DNA of 6,509 nucleotides from the NCBI RefSeq assembly GCF_000716595.1, contig NZ_JNXC01000066.1, forward strand, positions 1-6,509, in the 5' to 3' direction. A model generated the notes under the pieces. That model saw only the letters and a list, made by a program, of their open reading frames with translations. It searched no databases and was not told the DNA's origin. Source of the DNA: Saccharothrix sp. NRRL B-16314. GTDB lineage: Bacteria > Actinomycetota > Actinomycetes > Mycobacteriales > Pseudonocardiaceae. Shown piece after piece: positions 1 to 6,509 of this stretch. Each line of letters opens with the position of its first letter. Positions within the stretch are counted from its first letter, which is position 1. Both the position numbers and the translations under genes were made by a program.

Positions 1-18
1 CCTGAGGCTGCGTTGTTG
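1..18 (+). repeat. Terminal direct repeat, left copy
   Basis: CCTGAGGCTGCGTTGTTG is identical to the last 18 bases of the window (6492-6509). Both copies encode PEAALL at the same place in an AT domain, just before the NETEFTQ segment in the left copy. This marks one full module period rather than a mobile-element repeat. Confidence 0.9.
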
Positions 19-879
19 AACGAGACGGAGTTCACGCAGGCGGCGTTGTTCGCGGTCGAGGTGGCTTTGTTCCGTCTGGTCGAGTCGTTGGGTATGCGGG
101 CGGACTTCCTGATCGGTCATTCGGTCGGTGAACTCGCCGCTGCTCACGTCGCCGGTGTGTTGTCGTTGGCGGATGCGTGCGCGTTGGTGGTGGCTCGTGG
201 TCGGTTGATGGGTGCTTTGCCGGCTGGTGGTGGCATGGCGGCGGTGCAGGCGACGGAGGAAGAGGTCGTCCCGTCGTTGGTGGCGTTTGCCGGTCGTTTG
301 TCGGTGGCGGCGGTGAACGGGCCGCAAGCGGTTGTGGTGTCGGGTGATCTGGACGCGTTGGACGAGTGGTTGCCGTCGTGGCAGCACCGGAAGACCACGC
401 GTCTGAGGGTGAGCCACGCGTTCCACTCGCACCTGATGGAGCCCATGCTGGCCGAGTTCCGGCGCGTCGCGGAGAGCTTGACGTTCAACGAGCCGCAGAT
501 CCCGATCGTGTCGAACCTGAGCGGCAAGCCGGTGTCCTCGGAGCTGATCGACCCCGGCTACTGGGTCGACCACGTCCGGCAGCCGGTGAGGTTCATGGAC
601 GGCGTGCGCGTGCTCGAACAGTTCGGCGTGACCAGGTTCTTCGAGCTGGGGCCGGACGGTGTGCTCACCGCCATGGCCCGCCAGTCGCTGGACGTGGACG
701 ACATCGTGTTCGCGCCGGCGTTGCGCGCCCGGCACGCCGAGCCGGAGACGTTCGCGTCCTTCCTGGCCCAGGCGCACGTCGCCGGTGCGGTCGTGGACTG
801 GTCCGCGTTCTACGCCGGCACGGACGCCCGCCCGGTCCAGTTGCCGACGTACGCCTTCCAGCACGAGCGCTACTGGCTC
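1..879 (+). other. Acyltransferase domain, N-terminus missing; malonyl-CoA type
   Basis: The AT selects the extender unit and loads it on the ACP. The nucleophile is Ser41 in GHSVGE (115-132). The carboxylate-binding Arg is Arg66 in ARGRLM, 25 residues later as in FabD. The catalytic His is His142 in HAFH (415-426), about 100 residues after the Ser. GHSVG rather than GHSQG, together with HAFH rather than YASH, is the established signature of malonyl-CoA specificity. The post-AT linker ends with [13 protein letters not shown] at 841-879. The missing N-terminus would be about 60 residues, the amount present at the right end of the window. Confidence 0.93.
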
Positions 880-3800
880 TCACCGAGCACGGGCTCCGGC
901 GATCCGGCCGGCGCCGGTCTCGGTCGGATCGACCACCCGGTGCTGTCCGCCGCGGTCGCGGTCGGCGATCGGGACGAGTGGCTGTTCACCGGGCGGATGT
1001 CGCAGGACACCGTGCCGTGGGTCCGCGACCACGTCGTCGCGGGCGTCGTGCTCGCGCCCGGAACCGCCCTGGTCGAACTCGCGTTGACCGCGGGCCGGCG
1101 CACGGGCTGCCCGGTGCTCGACGAGCTGGTGCTGGAGGCGCCGCTGGTCCTCCAGGGCCGTTCGGCGGTCCAGGTGCAGGTCACGGTCGCGGAGCAGGAC
1201 GAGGACGGCCGCCGCGCGGTCGCGGTCTACTCGCGCCCGGAAGCCGTGGAGGAGAACCCCGAGGCCACCTGCCACGCCCGTGGCGTGCTCGCCGCGGACT
1301 TCGAGCCGCAGGTCCCGTTCCCCGCGCAGTGGCCGCCGGCGGGCGCCGAGCCGATCGCGGTGGACGAGCTGTACGCGACGCTCGCGGAGGCCGGTTACGA
1401 CTACGGCGCCACGTTCCAAGGGGTGCGGGCGGCGTGGCGCGTCGGCGACGAGGTCTACGCCGACGTCGCGCTGACCGACGACCAGGTCGACGCCGCCGCC
1501 GGGTTCGGTCTCCACCCGGCCCTGTTCGACGCTGCGCTGCACGGCGGCCTGGGCAAGCTCGACGCGGGCGACGGGTCGTCCACCCAGCTCCCGTTCTCGT
1601 GGTCCGGGGTGAGGGTCGAGGAGACCGGCCGCAGCCGGGCACGGGTGCGCATCGCGTCGGCGGGCGAGTCCGGCCTGCGCATCGACCTGGCCGGCGACCA
1701 CGGCGAGCCGGTGGGCGGTGTCGAGCGGCTGGCGTTCCGGCCGGTGGAGCAGTCGAAGCTGGCCGGTGCGCGCAAGGCCGGGCACGACTCGCTGTTCGAG
1801 GTCACCTGGCTCCCGGTCACCGACACCGCGACCACCGGGGCGGGGCGGATCGTGGTCCTGGGCGACCTGACCGCACCCGGTGAGCGCTTCACCGACCTGG
1901 ACGCGCTGGACCAGGCCCTCGTGGGCGGTCGTCCCGCTCCCGAGGCGGTCATCGTCGCCATCCACGACACCACGGCCGTCGGCGCCGCGCAGGCCGTCCG
2001 GGACGTCGCCGCCGGCGCGTTGCGGCTGGTGCAGCGGTGGCTGGCGAGCGAACGGCTGGCCGACGCACGGCTGGTCGTCGTGACCCGCAACGCCGTCGAC
2101 GCCGGCGACGACGTGCCGGACCTGGCGCAGTCGCCGGTGTGGGGTCTGCTGCGCACCGCGCAGTCCGAGCACCCCGACCGGTTCGTGCTGGTGGACCTCG
2201 ACGACTCCGACGACGAGATCGACTGGGGTTCCCTCGTCACGGGCCGGGAACCGCAGATCGCGGTGCGCGAAGGACGTGCTCTCGCGCCCCGGCTCACGCG
2301 CGCCGAAGCGCCGTCGGTGCCGCCCGGGACCGCCTGGCAGCTCTCGATCGACCGGAAGGGCTCGTTCGAAGACCTCACCATCATCCCCTCCGACGCCGAC
2401 CGGCCGCTGGAGCCGGGCCAGGTGCGGTTCAAGGTGCGCGCCGCCGGCCTGAACTTCCGGGACGTGCTGATCGCGCTCGGCACCTACCCCGGTGACGCGC
2501 CGCTGGGCAGCGAAGCGTCCGGTGTCGTGCTCGAAGTCGGTGCCGACGTCACCGACGTCAAGCCGGGTGACCGGGTGATGGGCCTGGTGCCGCACGGGTT
2601 CGGCTCGAAGGCGGTGGCCGACCGGCGGATGATCGTGCCGATGCCCGCCGGCTGGTCGTTCGCCGAGGCGGCGTCCGTGCCGTTGGTGTTCCTGACCGCG
2701 TACTACGGGTTGGTCGACCTCGCCGGTCTCAAGGCCGGTGAACGGCTGCTGGTGCACGCCGCCGCCGGTGGCGTGGGCATGGCTGCGATGCAGCTCGCCC
2801 GGCACATCGGCGCCGAGGCCTACGCGACGGCCGGCCCGGCGAAGCGGAACGCGTTGCGGCGCCTCGGGGTCTCCGACAACCACATCGCCTCCTCACGCGA
2901 CCTCGCGTTCCTCGACACGTTCCGCGAGTCCACCGGCGGCGAGGGCGTCGACGTGGTGCTGAACGCACTGGTCGGCGAGTTCATCGACGCCTCGCTGGAC
3001 CTCATGCCGAACGGGGGCAGGTTCGTCGAGATGGGCAAGGCAGACCCCCGGGACGCCGACCGGGTCGCCGAGGACCACCCGGGCGTCACCTACCAGTCCT
3101 TCGACCTGTTCGAGGCGGGACCGGACCGCATCCAGGAGATGCTGCGCGAGCTGGTCGCGCTGTTCGACCAGGGAGTGCTGGAGCTGTCGCCGATCCGCAC
3201 GTGGGACGTGCGCAACGCCGCCGAGGCGTTCCGGTACCTGCGGGAGGGGCGCAACACCGGCAAGGTGGTGCTCACCGTCCCGACCGCGCCGAAACCGGAC
3301 GGCACCGTGCTGATCACCGGCGGCACCGGCGGACTGGGCGCCGTGTTCGCCCGGCACATCGCCACCCGGTACGGGCTCAAGCACCTGCTGCTGGTCAGCC
3401 GGCGCGGCATGGCCGCCGACGGCGTGCCGGAGCTGGTCGCCGACCTCACCGCGCTGGGCGCCGAGCCGCGCGTCGCCGCGTGCGACGTGTCGGACCGCGG
3501 ACAGGTGGCCGAGCTGATCGGCTCGTTGGAACGCCCGTTGACCGTCGTGATCCACGCGGCCGGGGTGCTCGACGACGGCGTGATCGAGACGTTGACGCCG
3601 GAGCAGTTCGACACGGTGCTGCGCCCCAAGGTGGACGCGGCGCTGCACCTGCACGAGCTGACCACGGGGATGGACCTGTCGGCGTTCCTGATGTTCTCCT
3701 CGGTCGCGGCGCTGATCGGCAGCCCCGGCCAGGCCAACTACGCGGCGGCCAACGCCACGCTGGACGCGCTCGCCGCGCGGCGCCGGTCCGCGGGCCTGCC

Positions 3801-4620
3801 CGCGAGGTCGTTCGCCTGGGGCCTGTGGGCGGAAGAACGCAGCATGGGCGGCACGCTGGACGAAGGCAGCGTCGCGCGGTGGGCCCGCATGGGTATCCGG
3901 ACCCTGTCCAACGAGCTGGGCGTCGAGCTGTTCGACGCCTCACGGCTCGCCGACACGGCGCTGTCGGTGCCGGTGCGGCTCGACCTCGGCGCGTTGCGGG
4001 CGCAGGCGCGGTCCGGCACCTTGCCCCCGTTGCTGCGCGGACTCGTGCGCATCCCCAAGCGGCCCGCCGACGCCGGCGGCACGTCGCTGGCGCAGCGGTT
4101 GGCCGGTGTGCCGGAGACCGAGCGCGAGTCGTTCGTGCTGGAACTGGTGCAGGCGCAGGCCGCGGCCGTCCTCGGCCACCCGTCCTCGGCCACCATCGAC
4201 GCCGGCCGGACGTTCAAGCAGCTCGGGCTGGACTCGCTGGCCGCGGTCGAGCTGCGCAACCGGCTCACCCGGGCGACCGGCCTGCGGCTGCCCACCACGC
4301 TCATCTTCGACCACCCGACCCCGGTCGCGGTGTCCCGACTCGTGCTGACCCAGGTCGGCGGCAACGCCGAGAAGACCGGGTCACCGCTGGAAGCGGAACT
4401 GCGGAAGATCGAGGCACTGCTGAACGCGGTGGCGGGCGACGCGGACCAACTCGCCGCGTCCGAGCCGCGCCTGCGGTCCTTGAGCAACCGCCTGAGGTCC
4501 GTCCTCGGCGGGATGAACAGCACTCGCGCCGAGTCGGACGCCAGGGCTGACGAAGACCTCTACGAGGTGTCCGACGACGACATCTTCGAGCTGATCGACA
4601 AGGAGATCGGATCGGCATGA
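1..4620 (+). CDS. Modular type I polyketide synthase, 3' part (AT-DH-ER-KR-ACP, C-terminal docking domain)
   Basis: The frame is open from the first base and ends at TGA 4618-4620, so the true start and the KS lie upstream. The 1539 visible residues, numbered from window base 1, hold a partial AT (1-293), DH (about 311-580), ketoreductase structural subdomain (about 597-768), ER (about 776-1094), catalytic KR (about 1100-1350), ACP (about 1361-1448) and a C-terminal docking domain (about 1462-1539). This is the order of a fully reducing module. Catalytic motifs are intact in every domain. Known family chemistry then predicts loading of malonate, KS condensation, beta-keto reduction, dehydration and enoyl reduction, leaving an unbranched saturated two-carbon extension on the ACP arm. 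There is no thioesterase; the docking domain implies transfer to another PKS protein, most simply the one encoded next at 4617. The enzyme would be cytosolic and dimeric. The codon style of the first 120 codons differs from the rest. The final product cannot be inferred. Confidence 0.97.
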   Translation, partial: PEAALLNETEFTQAALFAVEVALFRLVESLGMRADFLIGHSVGELAAAHVAGVLSLADACALVVARGRLMGALPAGGGMAAVQATEEEVVPSLVAFAGRLSVAAVNGPQAVVVSGDLDALDEWLPSWQHRKTTRLRVSHAFHSHLMEPMLAEFRRVAESLTFNEPQIPIVSNLSGKPVSSELIDPGYWVDHVRQPVRFMDGVRVLEQFGVTRFFELGPDGVLTAMARQSLDVDDIVFAPALRARHAEPETFASFLAQAHVAGAVVDWSAFYAGTDARPVQLPTYAFQHERYWLSPSTGSGDPAGAGLGRIDHPVLSAAVAVGDRDEWLFTGRMSQDTVPWVRDHVVAGVVLAPGTALVELALTAGRRTGCPVLDELVLEAPLVLQGRSAVQVQVTVAEQDEDGRRAVAVYSRPEAVEENPEATCHARGVLAADFEPQVPFPAQWPPAGAEPIAVDELYATLAEAGYDYGATFQGVRAAWRVGDEVYADVALTDDQVDAAAGFGLHPALFDAALHGGLGKLDAGDGSSTQLPFSWSGVRVEETGRSRARVRIASAGESGLRIDLAGDHGEPVGGVERLAFRPVEQSKLAGARKAGHDSLFEVTWLPVTDTATTGAGRIVVLGDLTAPGERFTDLDALDQALVGGRPAPEAVIVAIHDTTAVGAAQAVRDVAAGALRLVQRWLASERLADARLVVVTRNAVDAGDDVPDLAQSPVWGLLRTAQSEHPDRFVLVDLDDSDDEIDWGSLVTGREPQIAVREGRALAPRLTRAEAPSVPPGTAWQLSIDRKGSFEDLTIIPSDADRPLEPGQVRFKVRAAGLNFRDVLIALGTYPGDAPLGSEASGVVLEVGADVTDVKPGDRVMGLVPHGFGSKAVADRRMIVPMPAGWSFAEAASVPLVFLTAYYGLVDLAGLKAGERLLVHAAAGGVGMAAMQLARHIGAEAYATAGPAKRNALRRLGVSDNHIASSRDLAFLDTFRESTGGEGVDVVLNALVGEFIDASLDLMPNGGRFVEMGKADPRDADRVAEDHPGVTYQSFDLFEAGPDRIQEMLRELVALFDQGVLELSPIRTWDVRNAAEAFRYLREGRNTGKVVLTVPTAPKPDGTVLITGGTGGLGAVFARHIATRYGLKHLLLVSRRGMAADGVPELVADLTALGAEPRVAACDVSDRGQVAELIGSLERPLTVVIHAAGVLDDGVIETLTPEQFDTVLRPKVDAALHLHELTTGMDLSAFLMFSSVAALIGSPGQANYAAANATLDALAARRRSAGLPARSFAWGLWAEERSMGGTLDEGSVARWARMGIRTLSNELGVELFDASRLADTALSVPVRLDLGALRAQARSGTLPPLLRGLVRIPKRPADAGGTSLAQRLAGVPETERESFVLELVQAQAAAVLGHPSSATIDAGRTFKQLGLDSLAAVELRNRLTRATGLRLPTTLIFDHPTPVAVSRLVLTQVGGNAEKTGSPLEAELRKIEALLNAVAGDADQLAASEPRLRSLSNRLRSVLGGMNSTRAESDARADEDLYEVSDDDIFELIDKEIGSA
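931..1740 (+). other. Dehydratase (DH) domain
   Basis: This double-hotdog domain removes water from the beta-hydroxyacyl-ACP. The HxxxGxxxxP motif is intact (His344, codon at 1030, followed by VVAGVVLAP). The catalytic Asp is Asp510 (codon at 1528) in LFDAALH, the usual DxxxH/Q motif. The GYxYGPxF motif reads GYDYGATF, with Ala470 in place of the usual Pro. With both catalytic residues present the domain is probably active, and the intact KR and ER around it agree. Confidence 0.9.
1789..2304 (+). other. Ketoreductase structural (non-catalytic) subdomain
   Basis: This is the truncated Rossmann half that stabilises the catalytic KR. In modules with an ER it sits before the ER, as here. It runs from [10 protein letters not shown] to LAPRLTRA and includes the family-typical stretches [23 protein letters not shown] and FVLVDLD. 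It lacks the GTGGLG cofactor motif and the Ser-Tyr pair, as expected. Confidence 0.85.
2326..3282 (+). other. Enoylreductase (ER) domain, NADPH-dependent
   Basis: This MDR-family domain reduces the enoyl-ACP to the saturated acyl chain. It has the family motif [14 protein letters not shown], the NADPH-binding motif [11 protein letters not shown] (2749-2781, residues 917-927), the MGKAD segment with Lys1013, and the usual ending [17 protein letters not shown] replaces the common VLNSLAGEF form, a mild variant. With malonate as extender no alpha-methyl centre is formed, so ER stereocontrol would not show in the product. Confidence 0.93.
3298..4050 (+). other. Ketoreductase (KR) domain, catalytic, B-type
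   Basis: This SDR-family domain reduces the beta-keto group with NADPH. The cofactor motif GGTGGLG lies at 3319-3339. Catalytic residues are Lys1210 (PKVDAAL), Ser1234 (FSSVAA), Tyr1247 and Asn1251 (YAAAN), with the normal 13-residue Ser-Tyr spacing. The LDD motif (3568-3576, residues 1190-1192) and the lack of the A-type Trp mark a B-type KR, giving a D-configured hydroxyl. There is no Pro after the Tyr, which favours B1. The hydroxyl is then a substrate for the DH. Confidence 0.93.
4081..4344 (+). other. Acyl carrier protein (ACP) domain
   Basis: This carrier domain is four-helical and modified with phosphopantetheine. The attachment site is Ser1412 (codon at 4234) in LGLDSL, followed by the highly typical AAVELRNRL and FDHPTP segments. 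The usual Phe before Asp-Ser is Leu here, a conservative change. It carries the growing chain between the domains of this module and onward to the next KS. Confidence 0.95.
4384..4617 (+). other. C-terminal docking domain (class 1a-like)
   Basis: About 78 residues follow the ACP. Two predicted amphipathic helices ([13 protein letters not shown] and [13 protein letters not shown]) form the expected dimerising part. A flexible acidic stretch follows, then a short terminal helix ([14 protein letters not shown]). This layout matches known actinomycete class 1a docking domains, whose last helix binds the coiled coil of the partner protein's N-terminus. It shows that the chain leaves this protein for another PKS subunit. 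Confidence 0.85.
4600..4605 (+). promoter_or_regulatory. Ribosome binding site for the second PKS gene
   Basis: AAGGAG lies within the last codons of the first gene, 11 bases before ATG 4617. With the ATGA stop-start overlap it suggests translational coupling of the two genes within one operon. The ATG at 4656 has no comparable purine-rich site at close range. Confidence 0.65.
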
Positions 4621-6509
4621 CCCAGGCCACGGACGATCCGCGCGGTGGCGGCACGATGACCGACGAGCAGAAGCTCCGCCTGTACCTGCGCAAGGTGACC
4701 GGCGAACTGCGCACCGCCAACCGACGGGTGCGCGAGCTGGAGGACCGCGACGTCGAGCCGCTGGCGATCGTGGGGATGAGCTGCCGGTACCCCGGCGGGG
4801 TCACCTCGCCGGACGACCTGTGGCAGCTGGTCGACGAGGGCCGTGACGCCGTCTCCGGGCTCCCCGAGGACCGCGGCTGGGACCTGGAGCGCCTGTACGA
4901 CCCGGACCCCGAGCAGCCCGGCACGCTCTACATGCGCAGCGGCAGCTTCCTGCGGGACATCGGTGACTTCGACGCCGGGTTCTTCGGGATCAGCCCGCGC
5001 GAGGCGCTGGCCACCGACCCGCAGCAGCGGTTGATGCTGGAGGCGGCGTGGGAGGCGTTCGAGGACGCCGGGATCGACCCGACCTCGTTGCGCGGCTCGG
5101 ACACCGGCGTGTTCTGCGGTGTCATGACGATGGAGTACGGCGCGCCGACGCCGGAGGTGGAGGGCTTCCGCCTGACCGGCACGACGAACAGCGTGGTGTC
5201 CGGCCGGGTCGCCTACACCTTCGGGCTGGAAGGCCCGGCGGTGTCGGTGGACACGGCGTGCTCGTCGTCGCTCGTGGCGCTGCACCTGGCGTCGCAGGCG
5301 TTGCGCTCCGGTGAGTGCTCGCTGGCCCTGGTCGGCGGCGTCACCGTCATGGCCGAGCCGTTCGTGCTGGTGGAGTTCAGCCGGCAGCGCGGTTTGGCGC
5401 CGGACGGGCGTTGCAAGTCGTACGCGGCGGCGGCGAACGGGACCGGGTTCTCCGACGGTCTCGGTCTGCTGGTGCTGGAGCGGTTGTCGGACGCCAGGCG
5501 CAACGGCCACCGGGTCCTCGGTGTGGTGCGGGGCAGCGCGGTCAACCAGGACGGCGCGAGCAACGGTCTCACCGCGCCGAACGGTCCGTCACAGGAGCGG
5601 GTGATCCGGCAGGCGCTGACGAACGCCGGCCTGTCACCCGCCGACATCGACGCCGTGGAAGGCCACGGGACGGGCACCCGGTTGGGTGACCCGATCGAGG
5701 CGCAGGCGTTGTTGGCCACCTACGGCAGCGAGCGGGACAACGGCCCGCTCCGCTTGGGGTCGCTCAAGTCGAACATCGGGCACACGTCGGCGGCGGCCGG
5801 TGTCGGCGGTGTGATCAAGATGGTGATGGCGATGCGGCACGGGGTGCTGCCGCGCACGTTGCACGTGGACGCGCCGACACCGCACGTCGACTGGGACTCC
5901 GGTCAGGTGTCGCTGCTGACCGAGCCCTCGCCGTGGCCCGCTTCGAGCCGGCCGCGTCGTGCGGGGGTGTCGTCGTTCGGTGTCAGCGGCACGAACGCGC
6001 ACGTGATCATCGAAGAGCCGCCCGCCGAGGAACCTGACGCGGACGCCGACGCGTCCCGCAGCCTGCCCACCGTGCCGTTGCTGGTGTCGGCGAAGAGCGA
6101 CGCGGCGTTGCGGGCGCAGGCGGATCGTCTGCGCTCCCACCTGCTCGGACTGCCGGAGCTGTCGCCGTTGGACGTGGCGTTCACGGCGGCCACCGCGCGG
6201 GCGCAGCTCGACCTGGGCGCCGCGGTCGTCGCTTCGGACCGGGACGGTCTGCTGGCTGGGCTGTCGGCGCTGGCCGAGGGCCGGCCGGGCGCGGGCGTGT
6301 TCCAGGGTTCGTACGTCAGCGGCAGGTCGGCGTTCCTGTTCACGGGTCAGGGTGCTCAGCGTGCGGGGATGGGTGTTGCCCTTGCGGCGTCGTTCCCGCG
6401 TTTCGCCGCTGCTTTGGACGAGGTGTGCGCTGAACTCGACCCGAGGCTGGGTCGTTCGCTGATGGACCTGCTTTCCGCGTCTGAGGGTTCGCCTGAGGCT
6501 GCGTTGTTG
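4617..6509 (+). CDS. Modular type I polyketide synthase, 5' part (N-terminal docking domain, KS, start of AT)
   Basis: The reading frame starts at ATG 4617, overlapping the previous stop as ATGA, and runs off the window after 631 codons. AAGGAG at 4600-4605, 11 bases upstream, supports this start; an in-frame ATG at 4656 (MTDEQKL) is the alternative and would trim 13 unconserved residues. Residues 14-46 form a charged coiled-coil docking segment ending RELEDRD. A KS follows (about 47-467) with active-site Cys215 in DTACSSS, His350 in VEGHGTGT, Lys384 and His389 in SNIGHT. A KS-AT linker spans about 468-570, and an AT begins at 571 with the FTGQGAQ motif. The Cys at the active site, rather than Gln, marks an extending KS and not a loading KSQ. 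Its likely role is to accept the chain from the upstream PKS protein and extend it. The reductive domains and extender unit of this module lie outside the window. The AT start has the same T-rich codon style as the AT at the window's left end. Confidence 0.97.
   Translation, partial: MTQATDDPRGGGTMTDEQKLRLYLRKVTGELRTANRRVRELEDRDVEPLAIVGMSCRYPGGVTSPDDLWQLVDEGRDAVSGLPEDRGWDLERLYDPDPEQPGTLYMRSGSFLRDIGDFDAGFFGISPREALATDPQQRLMLEAAWEAFEDAGIDPTSLRGSDTGVFCGVMTMEYGAPTPEVEGFRLTGTTNSVVSGRVAYTFGLEGPAVSVDTACSSSLVALHLASQALRSGECSLALVGGVTVMAEPFVLVEFSRQRGLAPDGRCKSYAAAANGTGFSDGLGLLVLERLSDARRNGHRVLGVVRGSAVNQDGASNGLTAPNGPSQERVIRQALTNAGLSPADIDAVEGHGTGTRLGDPIEAQALLATYGSERDNGPLRLGSLKSNIGHTSAAAGVGGVIKMVMAMRHGVLPRTLHVDAPTPHVDWDSGQVSLLTEPSPWPASSRPRRAGVSSFGVSGTNAHVIIEEPPAEEPDADADASRSLPTVPLLVSAKSDAALRAQADRLRSHLLGLPELSPLDVAFTAATARAQLDLGAAVVASDRDGLLAGLSALAEGRPGAGVFQGSYVSGRSAFLFTGQGAQRAGMGVALAASFPRFAAALDEVCAELDPRLGRSLMDLLSASEGSPEAALL
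4656..4754 (+). other. N-terminal docking coiled coil
   Basis: Residues 14-46 of the second protein (from [14 protein letters not shown] to RELEDRD) form a short, charged, heptad-like helix just before the KS. This is the typical N-terminal docking domain that pairs with a class 1a C-terminal docking domain. The one facing it across the gene boundary is the natural partner, but pairing specificity is inferred from position. Confidence 0.85.
4755..6018 (+). other. Ketosynthase (KS) domain, extending type
   Basis: This thiolase-fold domain performs decarboxylative Claisen condensation. It starts at EPLAIVGM and ends at [11 protein letters not shown]. The catalytic triad is Cys215 (codon at 5259, DTACSSS), His350 (5664) and His389 (5781), with family-normal spacings of 135 and 174. 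The first His motif reads VEGHGTGT where VEAHGTGT is usual. Other family motifs, including [17 protein letters not shown], are intact, so the domain should be active. Confidence 0.95.
6327..6509 (+). other. Acyltransferase domain, N-terminal 61 residues only
   Basis: The AT begins with [16 protein letters not shown] and is cut by the window end before the GHSxG nucleophile, so its extender specificity cannot be read here. Its last six codons are identical to the first six of the window. Joined to the left-end fragment it would make a complete, in-frame AT. Codon use becomes T-rich from about 6345. Confidence 0.9.
6492..6509 (+). repeat. Terminal direct repeat, right copy
   Basis: This copy is identical to bases 1-18, in the frame of the second PKS gene. 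The period between copies is 6491 bp. It probably belongs to a longer identical AT tract that continues beyond the window on both sides. Confidence 0.9.

Noticed and set aside
1789..2304. A broken or inactive ketoreductase lacking its cofactor motif
   Set aside because: This is the normal structural subdomain that precedes the ER in fully reducing modules. The catalytic KR follows intact at 3298.
880..2883. A 667-codon open frame on the - strand
   Set aside because: It lies opposite the DH-ER part of a clear PKS gene. Its translation is low-complexity, rich in Arg, Gly, His and Val, without recognisable domains. Long antisense frames are normal in GC-rich coding DNA.
3201..4550. A 449-codon + strand frame overlapping the KR-ACP region
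   Set aside because: It is the same DNA read in another phase. The product is Arg/Gly/Ala-rich with no domain, while the main frame has intact KR and ACP motifs.
4560..4660. A promoter or terminator between the two PKS genes
   Set aside because: The genes overlap by four bases, and I see no hairpin with a T-run and no convincing promoter elements. Cotranscription is the simpler reading.
4560..5510. A 316-codon - strand frame across the gene junction
   Set aside because: It is antisense to the docking domains and KS, without domain motifs or a plausible ribosome binding site. It is a composition shadow.
1..6509. The window as a small circular plasmid or mobile element, because its ends match
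   Set aside because: There is no replication, partition or transposition gene, and the matching ends lie inside a conserved AT domain. Homology between PKS modules explains the match better.

Overview
The window is high-GC, densely coding DNA from a modular type I polyketide synthase (PKS). Third codon positions are nearly all G or C, and the docking domains are of the actinomycete type. This points to an actinomycete, but the sequence here does not fix the genus. Everything readable lies on the + strand. No RNA gene, insertion sequence, CRISPR array, terminator or free-standing promoter was seen, and no stretch over 300 bases lacks a gene.

Positions 1-4620 hold the 3' part of a PKS gene, already open at base 1. 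In order it encodes an acyltransferase (AT) lacking its N-terminus, a dehydratase (DH), the structural half of a ketoreductase, an enoylreductase (ER), a catalytic ketoreductase (KR), an acyl carrier protein (ACP) and a C-terminal docking domain. All recognisable catalytic motifs are intact and the AT carries malonyl-type signatures. The expected chemistry is addition of an unbranched C2 unit with reduction to methylene. Positions 4617-6509 hold the 5' part of the next PKS gene, which starts on an ATGA overlap: N-terminal docking coiled coil, ketosynthase (KS), KS-AT linker and the first 61 residues of an AT, cut by the window end. The C-terminal and N-terminal docking segments facing each other across the gene boundary are the expected arrangement for passing the chain from the first protein to the second.

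Two things stand out. First, the first 18 and last 18 bases of the window are identical and fall at the same point of the AT reading frame. The window therefore spans exactly one period (6491 bp) of a modular repeat, and the two cut ATs would join seamlessly. This looks like a contig broken at, or circularised through, an AT repeat shared by several modules. Second, both AT fragments next to that joint use clearly different codons from their surroundings (more T-ending codons and TTG). The change ends sharply around position 365-390, a likely footprint of gene conversion or recombination between AT domains. Otherwise this is a well-known enzyme class, and I see no new type of system.
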